Part shown: positions 10,356-20,720 of the stretch, piece by piece
How the letters are laid out: each line of letters starts with the position of its first letter
Position numbering within the stretch: the stretch's first letter is position 1
Assembly (NCBI GenBank): GCA_015680685.1
Contig: MNCI01033485.1
Location: 96,786 to 131,784 of the forward strand
Direction: 5' to 3'
Origin: Gnetum montanum
Taxonomy: Eukaryota > Streptophyta > Gnetopsida > Gnetales > Gnetaceae
DNA: 34,999 nt
Translations under genes and position numbers: made by a program
The notes under the pieces: generated by a model
The model's database searches: none
Told to the model about the DNA's origin: nothing
The model's input: the letters and a program-made list of their open reading frames with translations, nothing else

Positions 10356-12023
10356 CAAATTTACCTTTGTCTTCCATTAAGATGAACAACTATGTTGGAG
10401 AGACTTGGAGGGTAACATAATGTTGCCCCCAGATAGAGCAGCCCCCAACATGATGCTTCGTGCCCTTACACAAATTGGCATGTCATAATTATACACTGAG
10501 TACGTTGCATGAGATTACAATGCAAGGGACTACCATCCCACAAAAGTGCAACATCAATGGGACTTGCGGTAGGAGAGTTACCATACATCGTTCAAGGGCA
10601 AAGGACCCCATAATGCTTTTCTTGTCATAAGTGAAATTAAGGTTGGTGAACCTATTTCAATAGGTTCTCCAAAAAATGATGTTCCCCCTCCTAACGATGG
10701 TGAGGAGGTGGTGTATCAGAACCTACACTCCACAATACATAACCCTAGTTCTGATCCCCATGAATACCAAGTGTTCAATGAGGGAACACAAACACAAGAC
10801 AAGGGTAGGCATTCCGATCATCATCACGATCGGGGCCCAGATCACCGAAGAGAGGGTAGGAAACATCATCATGGTGATGGTTCCCCTTCTTCTTCACCTT
10901 CATCACCACATTTACCCTCTCCTTTAACATTGGGATGCAGTCATAAGGAACCTCATTGTGGACAAGAGAGTCGAGAGTGAGGACGAGGGCATTCTAGGGA
11001 ATCACGACATGGAAGAAGGAAAAGTAGGGAACCGCGTAGACATCACAGACGCCATGAGAGAAATGACCATGAAGAACCCCTACTTGCAATTCGAAGCATG
11101 TTAGACATTACAGAGGTTGTTAGAATACCTACAAGGCACTAAAAAGATAGCTAGAACAAGAGACTAGACATGAATGATATTCCACAATTTCAAGGGGGAT
11201 ACAATGTTGATTTGCAGAACCACTTATAGGAATTTCATGATGCTTGTGCCTTGCAAAACATTGAAAATGAGTGGCAAAAATTAAATTTTTTCCCAAGGAA
11301 ACTGATAAAAGAAGCAGAAAGTTGGTACTAGTCCTTAGAACTAGAATCCATTCGAAGGTGGAGTATGATGCTAGAACTGTTTAAAGATAAATATCAAATG
11401 TACTCTCGAGTGTCCAACTTGCGAAAGCAGATCCAAGGATGGAAGCAGGGAAATCACAAACCATTGGATGCTACCATGGGCCAGTATTATGCATTGCTAC
11501 ATCATTTCTTGGGCCATGGCTATGCACAATGGGACCAACTACACCATCGTGTAGATGGGCTTAGGCACAAAACTAGGAGAACCCTTGGAACATACACCCA
11601 AGGAAGATTATCTAAGCTTAGGTCCCATGAGGTTCATAGATTGCTGGAGCAAGTAGCTAAGAAAGAAGGAGAGCTATGCAAGAGAGAAAGCATGGAAGAG
11701 TACAACTGTGATCCTTCCCTACGAAAAAGAGGAGTAAGATTCTGTGAGGAGGAGGATGAGTCACCACTTTAGGAGTTAGTGAATAGGAAAACCTTACTAC
11801 TTCAAAAACTAACAATAGAAGTGTCAGCTAAGGTAGATCAAATATGGGACTCCTTAGATAGTAGATTTGAAACTGTCCTAAAAATCGTAGAGGAGTCTAA
11901 GGAGCGAAGTAGTGACCATGATAGAAAGAAGAAGAGGGATTTGGACCATGCACATAACAAAGGTAAGGGAAAATGGCTATCCCTGAAGAGGTTTTGGATT
12001 CAGATACAGATAATGATAATGGA

Positions 12024-12062
12024 TGTAAGATATGCCAATATGACCATCCTAAGGGATGTTGC
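12024..12062 (+). other. Short zinc-knuckle-like motif of Gag, copy 2
   Basis: Codons spell C-K-I-C-Q-Y-D-H-P-K-G-C-C, spacing C-X2-C-X3-H-X3-C. The canonical retroviral knuckle is C-X2-C-X4-H-X4-C. Copies 1 (1312-1350) and 3 (20911-20949) keep all four ligands and the same spacing. It follows a basic segment (DRKKKRDLDHAHNKGKGK), as expected of a nucleocapsid. Confidence 0.55.
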
Positions 12063-12259
12063 CCAATAATTTCACATCTGCAAGAGTCTAGGGTGTATGC
12101 ACTCAGCCCAAGACTTAACAAATGGCAAGCACCCTGATGGTTACCTTATCCCGAAGGTAACCCAAGGTAGTTCCACCAACAATTAACGTATTATCCAAGT
12201 GGAAATCTGCCACAACCTATCAAGCAACACTAGAAGTGGGAATACCCACAGTCATGGGG

Positions 12260-12524
12260 AATGCCATCGCTGAGGCAATAGTACTCTTACCAGTAACCGG
12301 ATCCATATCGCTATTACGTGCAGTCGCCAATCTCTCCAAGTGACTCTATTGGTCACGTGACTCCACAACATCACTACCAAGCTTGGGAGTACTATAGGAC
12401 TCCTTTTCCTGGGAGAGACACACCACATGCATACCATCCTCCAAATCTGTCTGCCACTCTCACACCAATAGCTCCACTACCACCCTCTCTAGTGATGCAA
12501 GGGGAACTTCCCACTCAACCATAG
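12260..12524 (+). pseudogene. Pro/Tyr-rich gag-protease linker, copy 2
   Basis: An open stretch with SPSDSIGHVTPQHHYQ, DTPHAYHPPNLSA and QGELPTQP, closed by TAG at 12522-12524. It corresponds to the linkers of copies 1 and 3 and is probably a disordered spacer. An Arg-rich block (HTRRRPFF) follows at about 12575. Confidence 0.6.
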
Positions 12525-12689
12525 CAACGTAACACTATGAGAGCTGTAAACCTTCAACCTACTAGTGGTTCTGGAAACCATACAAGGAGAAGACCTTTCT
12601 TCAAAACCAACAATCCAAACAAGCTCTCACAACCATAAGCAGTTGAGCCTCCCAACATTCCTCCATCAAATAAGGCTTCGAAGCTCCCT

Positions 12690-13315
12690 TCAAACCAACA
12701 ATAGAGCTTAATGCATACGATTACGTTAACTCATACTATCACTAACTAGATCAAGGAAGGCCACCTTCCCAGGAAATTCTCCGACCATGGAAGTCCCTTA
12801 ATCTACCTCCAAGTCGTTGGGAATGAACCTTGTAAAGCTCTTCTGGACTCAGGATCTGGAGTCAACTTGATATCGCAAGAAATGTATAAAGCCTAGAACT
12901 TGCCTCCACTAAAGAAAAGCAATATTTTCTTAGAGTTGGTGAACCAATCCATCATTATTCCTTTGGGACTCGTGGAGGACATCATTACCACTATGTGTGG
13001 TTGGTCCTACCCAGCTAATTTCCTAGTGATACAGGTCAACAATGACAAAGGGGACTTCCCAATAATAATGGGAAGGGCATGGCTAAGTACAGTAAACACA
13101 TGTCTAGGAATCTGCAATCTTTCCCTAGAAATATCTAAGGAAAACACTTGTGGAAAGATCGAGAAGAAGAAAGTTTCATGCATCACATACAGTGATACAG
13201 AGGATGATGGCATACAAGAATGTTCAACATTTCCTGAATGCAACCAGTGTGCACTAGAGATTAATATACAAAGGTGCATGAATGTAGCAACCACACAACA
13301 AGAAAACACCTAGTG
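12690..13315 (+). pseudogene. Retropepsin-like protease remnant, copy 2
   Basis: Contains NEPCKALLDSGSGVNLISQ (catalytic D-S-G) at about 12825-12880, EMYKA, an in-frame TAG (12894-12896), then NLPPLKKSNIFLELV, a middle strand region and IIMGRAWLSTV (about 13060-13095), which fits the hydrophobic-Gly motif of clan AA proteases. The frame from 12900 to 13312 is open for 137 codons and ends in an acidic, Cys-containing tail. The active-site half and the C-terminal half are separated only by the TAG. I see nothing of a polymerase afterwards. Confidence 0.75.
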
Positions 13316-15194
13316 GTTGACAGCTAATCGAGAGAGAAACTCACTAATATGCATGGAACTAACTGGGGAACCAACCTGCACCCACATAGAAAGCATAGAT
13401 ACACTAGAACAAGAGGGTCACTGACTTCCTATCCTTAACCTAAAAACATCAATTGGGAGAAGTTGGACACTTCTAAAAAATTCAAACAAGCACTCATTAT
13501 TTCGGATCTCTCCCTTCCAACTCAGTCATGGGGGATATGGCCACCTATGCTAATCAATTGAGACCCTCAACTCCTTTTTAAGTTTTTGTTTTACACATTT
13601 TTTTTACAAATTTCTTTAACTTTTCTTGTTGTTATTTTGCAACATTCATACTCGTTCTTTTCTTTATTTGTTTGTTTATTTTGTTTGATTCGTCACCTAA
13701 TAAGTGCTCCTAATGGTGGTATGAACTGTATTTCATTGATTGCTAATGTTTGGATTTTACCTTTAAGTTATGATGTTGATACTAAGGTATGCTTCTTTTT
13801 GATATAGTAGGAAATGACTCCACTTCATCCATACATCCATAAATTTCTATGGTCTCTCTTGGCTTGGAACTGTACAGTCACCTTTTTCAATAATAAGAAC
13901 TATCAACGAATTGGTGACTAGGTATTTCTTCAAGGATTGAAAAGGGTGTGAATTCAAGGGGATTTGATGCACTTATGCTAGCCATTCTCTTGGGTGCTTG
14001 GATGCTTTCTTCTTGAGTTTTCCTTCCCATTCTGACGTTACTCCATTATCGGGAACCTGGGCTAATAAAAATAATAAGTCTTTGCATGGTGTGGTTCTCA
14101 TGCAAAACACAAAAAAAAACACACAGTGAGAATTCAAAGCACACCCCTTAGATGAAATAATCATCTGGGCCACAAGCACTAGTTATTAAACTAAAATAAA
14201 CATGTTCCCTCTAACTAAGGACCTTCTCGCTTCCTATTTTCTCCTTTTTCGTTTCGTTGGAATAGTGGTGGCTCTTTGGTGGAGGCATTCTTGCTACTTT
14301 GGGAGGATGGATTAGCTGAATGTATTGATGCAAAGTCACTGGATGTGGATTGTTTAAGGCTAGATTTGGAATGAGATCTACTAAGTCACATTAACCATTA
14401 ACACACAAGGGGCTGTACACCACCTTGTTCTTGAGACTCCGTTCCATTCTCTTCTTGCCATCCTTCTTTCTCCACTATATACACCTCATTGTCAGTTGTA
14501 TTAGTAGTCCATATTTTGGTTAATGCATTATTTTTTGTTTGGTAAACTCTTGTGGTTAAGACTTTAACTCTTTCTTCCAAATGACATTTCTAGAACCTAC
14601 AAACTCTTTGAATGTGGGATTTTCAGGGCATTAAGGGCATGAGCCTACTTTGGGAAGGACCCACTGGCATTCCTATTTGGTGCATTCATTAATTTCTTTC
14701 CATTAAACATTTCTATAATCACCATTTATTTTGTTCATTTCCATCTTTGACATCCATTTTATTAGCATGGCCGTTGTTTCTTTTTCTCCATCTTTCTTGT
14801 TCCTTTTCTTTTTCTCCATTCTCTTGCTACCAGAAATTCACTCTCAGTCATGGGGGTCCTGGTCCATTTTTTTTGATTTTCTCCTAACCCCTACACCTCG
14901 AGTAGTCACTAGCATTATATCTCTAGATCCACATTAGCCATTTCACAACTCAACCAATGGACCTTACACCAAAGCAAGGTATCAATTGCAGTATGATTCA
15001 TTTACCCTTGCTAATATAACACCATGTTGTGTGTGTAGATGGCAATCATGCAACAATGGATTGGATCTGGAGGGAACACTGGGAATGGACTAGTGCTAAA
15101 GCAGTTATGCATGGAACGAGATCGATGGCGTGCTTATGGATGAACAACAAAAAGCGCAATCTTAGCATCGGTAGCAACAAACTTCTTCTTTCTT

Positions 15195-15230
<36 letters not shown>

Positions 15231-15437
15231 CTTCCAGCTACCAAATAAGGCTAGATGTCAAATGTGTATAGTGTTCACTTTTGTTGTCATGAACACTAAA
15301 TTTTACCATGTATTGTAATGATGATCCATTCACATGTCACCCCATTCACCATTAGTATCATTCAAGTCAATAATCCCATACCTTCCCAATATTTTGTAAG
15401 GAACTCAAGGACGAGTTTTTCTTCAGTCATGGGGGTA
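13316..15437 (+). other. Long non-coding 3' region of copy 2 with polypurine tract
   Basis: About 2.1 kb with stops in all frames. It aligns in reverse with 17856-19800 of copy 3, so it is a genuine part of the family and not a later insertion. The motif TCAGTCATGGGGG occurs at 13522-13534, 14844-14856 and 15423-15435. The last of these, immediately 5' of the LTR (GGGGGTA then TGATGG), is the polypurine tract. Confidence 0.7.
15192..15226 (+). repeat. (TC)n microsatellite
   Basis: An uninterrupted TC run with a C/T-rich lead-in. The matching position in copy 3 (about 18060-18078, complement) is only a short GA run, so the tract expanded in copy 2 or contracted in copy 3. Confidence 0.85.
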
Positions 15438-16246
15438 TGATGGGACACGATATCGCATGGGCCACGATATCATGTACATGATATCGCATCCGCAATCTCG
15501 CTTCGGCCCCAATAATATCATGTACGCGATTTCTCAACTCGTCGCCAATTCTATAAATAAGAGGCAGCTTTCCCTTGTTTTCCATCTATATCTAGACCCT
15601 TAGCTAAACTATGGCAGTTTTACCATTCCAGAGATAGAATAATTTCCATGTGCCTGCAGTAGGAGTCTCAAAGTGAATGGATCTTTATTCGAGTAAATTA
15701 TACCTGAGCACACATTTGTGTACAGAAATAAAGATGAACTTTCTGATAAGCCTTGCAGCATATGGACTAAGCTAAATAGGAATTAATTAGTGTTAAATGC
15801 TTAGTTTCTTTTCTAGATAATTAATCCTTCTCAACCCTTAACTCTCTTAGTTAAGTACATTTAGTATGATCGCTTCGAGCACGTGTGGAATGCTTGGTAA
15901 CCCAGTAACGAGTAGCGTTGCACTAGTTCAAGGTGTGTACGGCAAGTGGGAATGGATACTGATGCTAGGACAATTAGAACTTAGTTAATTAAAGTTATTC
16001 ACTTACTCTCTTCACCCTTTCCTCATAGCATTAGCATTAAAAGATAAAAGACATAAAAATCACATGCTTCAAGCTTACTTAATCATACAACAGTGACAAA
16101 TATAAGTAAGTTTGGAAGACAACGATTGATTAACCTTAAGTGTTCCATTAGGGCGTGTAAGCACTTAGTCCTTGGAGTTCAACTGGATCACACGTGTAAC
16201 ACTCGTATTCATATGGTTGAGTGTAGGGGTACCTTGCCACTCATCA
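15438..16246 (+). mobile_element. 3' LTR of copy 2
   Basis: 809 bp, TGATGG...CATCA. TATA box 15551-15560; perfect poly(A) stem ATCTTTATT (15681-15689) / AATAAAGAT (15727-15735). GATATC palindromes lie in the first 100 bp. A segment around AGTAATCCCAGTAGCAT present in the 5' LTR (about 9722-9737) is deleted here. Confidence 0.9.
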
Positions 16247-16440
16247 ACTACGCTTGACTACACTCTATGGTAGTGGAGAGCATAGTCTCAGCACTTAGAA
16301 AATTTGACTGCAACTAGCTTGACACTTAGAAAAAATTGTGAAACTAGCCTTAATTTTATGTTGACTATGCTTGACTATGTTGACTATGCTTGACTACGCT
16401 TTGGGGTAGTAGAGAGTGTAGTCTCAACACTTAGAATTTT
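16247..16440. repeat. Degenerate dyad-containing repeat, right part
   Basis: Continues the repeat of 8340-9265: GACTACACTCT...AGAGCATAGTC, then TTGACTATGC runs, then GACTACGCTTT...AGAGTGTAGTC. It shows that copy 2 split a pre-existing array. Confidence 0.6.
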
Positions 16441-16919
16441 ATGTCCAAGATGTCAAAGTTCAAATTTTATTATGTTTCATTGGTTTCTCTTTGTTGATTT
16501 CTAGAGGAATGGTCCAAGAGACATCAACAAAGAACAATAAAACACCACAACAAACCTAGCACCAACATCGCTCATCACTACTTGATTGAATGTTGTTGCA
16601 TTATTCTCAAGAGTGTCATGGGTAGTGGTATGCTAGGAATAACAAGTATAGGTAATGTGCTATGGGTAGAAGAGAAGATGAGGTATGAATAAGGTATCAT
16701 GAAGTAGGATGTGGAGTCAACACGACAGATGGTAACCATGACACCAGAGTGGCTTACCCCTAAAAACATTGACCTCTCATTGGAGTACTCATAAGAGAGT
16801 CAATGTGGATTCAAGGCTAGGATAGTTCTAAAATTACTTTGATTTTGGGTTGCTTGAGGACATGCTTTTCTCCCTTTGCTCTTTTTTTCTCTTTTTTTTC
16901 CTTCATTTTTTCCTTTTTC

Positions 16920-16962
<43 letters not shown>

Positions 16963-17070
16963 TTNGCTTCTTTTTTTGTTGTAAGGTGAACCTTCTTTAG
17001 GTTTTTCACATTACTAAATGCTAGCTACGAGGTCCTTTTCATCAAGTGAACTGTGTGCCACTCGATAGGT
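16441..17070. other. Unassigned spacer with long poly-T
   Basis: No credible gene. It has a stem TCTTTGTTGAT (16488-16498) / ATCAACAAAGA (16523-16533) and a T-rich stretch ending in 39 T (16923-16961), with an N at 16965. The reading frame over the poly-T is an artefact. ATAGG (17066-17070) is the left target duplication of copy 3. Confidence 0.6.
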
Positions 17071-17855
17071 GATGAGTGGCAAGGTACCCCTCCACTCAAC
17101 CATACGAATACGAGTGTCTCATGCATGATCCAGTCGAACTCCAAGGACTAAGTGCTTGCACGCCCTAATGGAACACTTAAGGTTAATCAATCACTGTCTT
17201 CCCAAACTTACTTGTATTGTCATGGTTGTATGGTTAAGTAAGTTTGAGGTATATGATTTTTATGTCTTTTAACTTTTTAACGCCTTATGCTAAGAGGAAA
17301 GGGTGAAGAGACTAAATCACTAACTTTCATTAACTAAGTTCTAATTATCCTAGCATCAGTATCCATTCCCACTTGTTGTACACACCTTGAACTAGTGCAA
17401 CGCTATTGGGAATACCAAATGCTACTTGTTACTGGTTTATCAAGCATTACACACATGCTCGAAGTAGTTGTATTGAATGCACTTAACTAGGAGAGTTAAG
17501 GGTTGAGAGAGATTAATTAACTAGGAAAGAAATTAAGAATTTAACACTAATTAATTCCTATTTAGCTTATTCCACATGCTGGAAGGTTTATCAGAAAGTT
17601 CATCTTTATTTCTGTACACAAATGTGTGCTCAAGTACAATTTGCTCGAATAAAGATCCATTCACTTTGAGACTCCTACTACAGGCACATGGAAATTATTC
17701 TAACTCTGGAATGATAAAACTGCTATAGTTTGGCTAAGGGTCTAGATCTAGATGAGTGAACAAGGGAAAGCTACCTCTTATTTATAAACAAGGTGACGAG
17801 CTGCAATATCGCATACGTGATATCACAGGGGCCAAAGCGATATCATGGCTCATCA
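17071..17855 (-). mobile_element. 3' LTR of copy 3
   Basis: 785 bp, TGATGAGTGG...GGCTCATCA. Minus-strand TATA at 17776-17787; poly(A) stem 17602-17610 with 17648-17656, perfect. The adjoining TACCCCCATGA (17856-17866) is the polypurine tract read on the minus strand. Confidence 0.9.
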
Positions 17856-19800
17856 TACCCCCATGATTAAATGAAAACTCATCCTCGAGTTCCTTACAAA
17901 ATATTGGAAAAGTATGGGATTATTGACTTGAATGACACTAATGATAAATTGGGTGACATGTGTATGGATCATCATTACAAAACATGACAAACTTAGTGTT
18001 CATGACAACAAAAGTGAATACTATACACATTTGACATCCAACCTGATTTGGCAGCTAGGAGAGGAGAGAGAGAGAAAAGAATAAAGAAGAAGTCTATTGC
18101 TGCTGATGCCAAAATTACACTTTCCGTTGTTCCTCCATAAGCATGTCATCAATCTCATTCCTTGCATAACTGCTTTAGCACCAGTCCATTCCAAGTGTTC
18201 CCTCCAAATCCAATCCATTATTGTATAATTGCCATCTGCACACACACAACACAGTCTTATATTACCAAGGGTAAATGAATCACAATGCAATTGATACCTT
18301 GCCTCATTGTAAGGTCCATTGGTTGAGTTGTGTTATGGCTAATACAGACCTAGAGAAATAATACTAGTGACTACCCAAGGTGGAGGGGTTAGGAGAAAAT
18401 CAAAAAAATTGGACCAGGACCCCCATGACTGAGAGAAAATCTCCAGTAGCGAAAGAATGGAGAAAAAGATGTTATAAGAAAGATGGAGAAAAAGAAAGAA
18501 CAGCAACACTGAGAAAATGGATTTCAAAAATGGAGATGAACAAAATAAATGGTGATCGCAAAAATGTTTAATGGAAAGAAATTAACGAGTGCACCAAATA
18601 GGAATGCCAGTGGGTCCTCCCCAAAGCAAGCTCATGCCCTTAATGCCCTAACAATCCCACATAGCACATAGCCCAAATGATTATTTCGTCTAAGGGGTGT
18701 GCTTTGAATTCTCCCTATGTTTTTTTTTTTTTTTTGTGTTTTTGCATGAGAACCACACCATGCAAAGACTTATTATTTTTATTAGCTTAGCTTCCTGATA
18801 ATGGAGCAATGTCGGAATGGTATGGAAAACTCAAGAAGAAAACATCCAAGCACCCAAGAGAATGGCCAGCACAAGTGCATCAAATCCCCTTAAAGTTGCA
18901 TCCTTTTTAGTCCTTCAGTCCTTCCTTAGTTTGAGAAATGCCTAGTCACCAATTCATTAATAGTTCTTATTATTTTCTTTTGAGGAAAGGGACTATAAAG
19001 TTCCAAGCCAAGAGAGACCATAGAAATTTATGGATGTATGCATGAAGTGGACTCATTACCTGCTATATCAAAAAGAACCATACCTTAGTATCAACATCAT
19101 AACTCAAAGGTAAAAACCAAACATTAGCAATCAATGGAATATAGTTCATACCATCTTAGGAGCACTTATTAGGTGACAAACTAAATAAAATAAACAAACA
19201 CACAAAGAAATAAAAGAGTATGAATGATGTTGCAAAACAAAAACAAGAAAAGTTAAAGAAATTTGTAAAAGAAAAATGTGTAAAACAAAAACTTAAAAAA
19301 AAACTAAGGGCCTTGATTGATTAGCATAGGTGGCCATCTCCCCCATGACTGAGTTGAAAGGGAGAGATTTGCAAGGATGAGCGAGGTCATCCTTTCTCTG
19401 ATGTGCTATGTGCATAGACCATTCTAGGTTCATGATAAGGTTTGGTTTGTTGCACACAGACTAGTATTCTCCTATCGGAGTACTCGTTTGGATTTTTTAG
19501 GAGTTTCCAACTTCCCTCAATTGGTGTTTTCAAGTTAAAGGTTGGAAGTTGCGACACTCATGCTCCAGGGCATCTATGCTTTCAATGTGTGTGCACATTG
19601 TTCCCTTAGTTAGTTCCATGCATATTGGTGAGTTTCTCTCTTGATTAGCTATCAACCACTAGGTGTTTTCTTGTTGTATGGTTGCTACATATAGGCACCT
19701 TTGCATGTTAACTTCTGGTGCAGATTGGTTGCATGCAGGTAATGCTAAACATTCTCGTACACAATCACACCCTGTATCACTGTATGTGATGCATGGAACT
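17856..19800 (-). other. Long non-coding 3' region of copy 3
   Basis: Counterpart of 13316-15437. The PPT-like motif recurs at 19340-19352 and 18420-18432 (complement of TCAGTCATGGGGG); the terminal copy at 17858-17870 is altered. Includes a T15 run at about 18721-18735. The ORFs at 18021-18290, 18339-18527 and 18380-18571 are not conserved as proteins between copies. Confidence 0.7.
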
Positions 19801-19839
19801 TTCTTCTTCTCGATCTTTCCACAAGTGTTTTTTTAAGAT

Positions 19840-20411
19840 ATTTTTAGGGAAAGATCACAAATTCCTAGGCATGCATTCACGGTACTTAGCCATGCCCTTC
19901 CCATTATTATTAAAAAGTCCCCTTTGTCATTGTTGACTTGTATCACTAGGAAATTAGCTAGGTATGATCAACTACACATAGTGGTAATGGCGTCCTCCAC
20001 TAGTCCCAAGGGAACAGTGATGGATTGGTCAACTAGCTCTAAGTGAATATTGCTCTTTTTTAGTGGAGGCAAGTTCTAGGATTTATACATTTCTTGTGAT
20101 ATCAAGTTGACTCCAGAACCTGAGTCCAGAAGAGCTTTACAAGGTTCATTCCTAGTGACTTGGAGATAAATTAAAGGGCTTCTGGGCTTAGAGAATTTCT
20201 TGGGAAGGTGGCCCTCCTTAATCCAGTCAGTGATGATATGTGTTAACATAATCATGTGTGTTGAGCTTTGTTTTTTGGTTTGAAGGAAGCTCCGAAGTCT
20301 TATTTGATAGAGGAACATTTGGAGGCTCAACCACTTGTAGTTGTGAGAGCTTGTTTGGACTGTTGGTTCTGAAGAAAGGTCTTCTCCTTGTATGGTTTCT
20401 AGAACTAGCAA
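19840..20411 (-). pseudogene. Retropepsin-like protease remnant, copy 3
   Basis: The open frame 20076-20411 ends in NEPCKALLDSGSGVNLISQ and EMYKS, closed by TAG (20076-20078) at the position shared with copies 1 and 2. Homology continues past it to GDFLIIMGRAWLSTVN (about 19880-19925) and stops soon after. Upstream, QSSTHMIMLTHIITDWIKEG matches copy 2. D-S-G is intact. Compared with copy 1, this copy has an extra segment near 20010-20035. Confidence 0.75.
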
Positions 20412-20454
20412 CAGGTTGAGGGTTTATAGCTCTTGTAGCATTGCATTGCTGCGG

Positions 20455-20720
20455 TTGAGTGGGAAGTTCCCCTTTCATTGCCGGAGAGGGTGGTAGTGGA
20501 GCTATCAGCGTGAGAGTTGCAAATGGATTTGGAGGATGGTATGCATGTGGTGTATCTCTCCCAAGAGAAGGAGTCCTATAGTACTCCCAAGCTTGGTAGT
20601 AATGTTGTGATGTCACGTGACCAATAGAGTCATGTGGAGAGATTGGCTACTACACGTAGTAGCCATATGGATCTGGATGCAGGTAAGGGTATTATTGCCT
20701 TGGCAATGGCATCCCCCATG
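20455..20720 (-). pseudogene. Pro/Tyr-rich gag-protease linker, copy 3
   Basis: Shares DTPHAYHPPNPFA and KGELPTQPQQ with the other copies; here the linker runs on without the TAG of copy 2 into RAINPQPVASS and HTRRRPFF. This supports one continuous ancestral Gag-Pro frame through the linker. Confidence 0.6.

Larger units (their letters stand above)
10216..12080 (+). pseudogene. Gag polyprotein remnant, copy 2
   Basis: Begins at the ATG at 10216 (MFSSSNKSTSPHR). Blocks in order: VVYIHYDEYIP (10320-10357, coincident with the stem-loop), DVPPPNDGEEV (10680), a His/Ser/Pro-rich block (10820-10930), an Arg/Glu-rich block, IPQFQGGYN, and the Retrotrans_gag-like core with SWY(TAG)SLELES (TAG 11329-11331), ELFKDKY, GHGYAQWDQL, RHKTRRTLGTYTQGRL. 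An open stretch follows at 11365-11772, then a Glu/Lys/Asp-rich segment and a C-X2-C-X3-H-X3-C knuckle (12024-12062). TAG or TAA stops occur at about 10378, 10570 and 11329. The family role is capsid formation and RNA packaging; this copy is broken. Confidence 0.85.
9266..16246 (+). mobile_element. Retrotransposon copy 2, complete with both LTRs
   Basis: A 6.98-kb plus-strand element: LTR 9266-10069, tRNA-Asp primer site, gag, linker, protease, about 2.1 kb of non-coding sequence, polypurine tract, LTR 15438-16246. The flanks are ACTAT (9261-9265) and ACTAC (16247-16251), a 5-bp target duplication with one transition. The interrupted repeat continues on both sides. By eye the two LTRs are roughly 90 percent identical, so the insertion is old. 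No reverse transcriptase, RNase H or integrase motif is found, which matches non-autonomous TR-GAG-type elements. Confidence 0.9.

Noticed and set aside
14398-15271. Small ORFs in the 3' region of copy 2 as an envelope-like gene
   Set aside because: Frames are not conserved in the corresponding region of copy 3 and no signal peptide or membrane pattern is convincing.
16923-16961. Poly-T as the poly(A) tail of a minus-strand LINE or SINE
   Set aside because: No LINE reverse transcriptase, no SINE promoter boxes and no target duplication could be found beside it.
16800-17009. Lys-rich ORF
   Set aside because: Translation of the poly-T tract on the minus strand, with an N inside.
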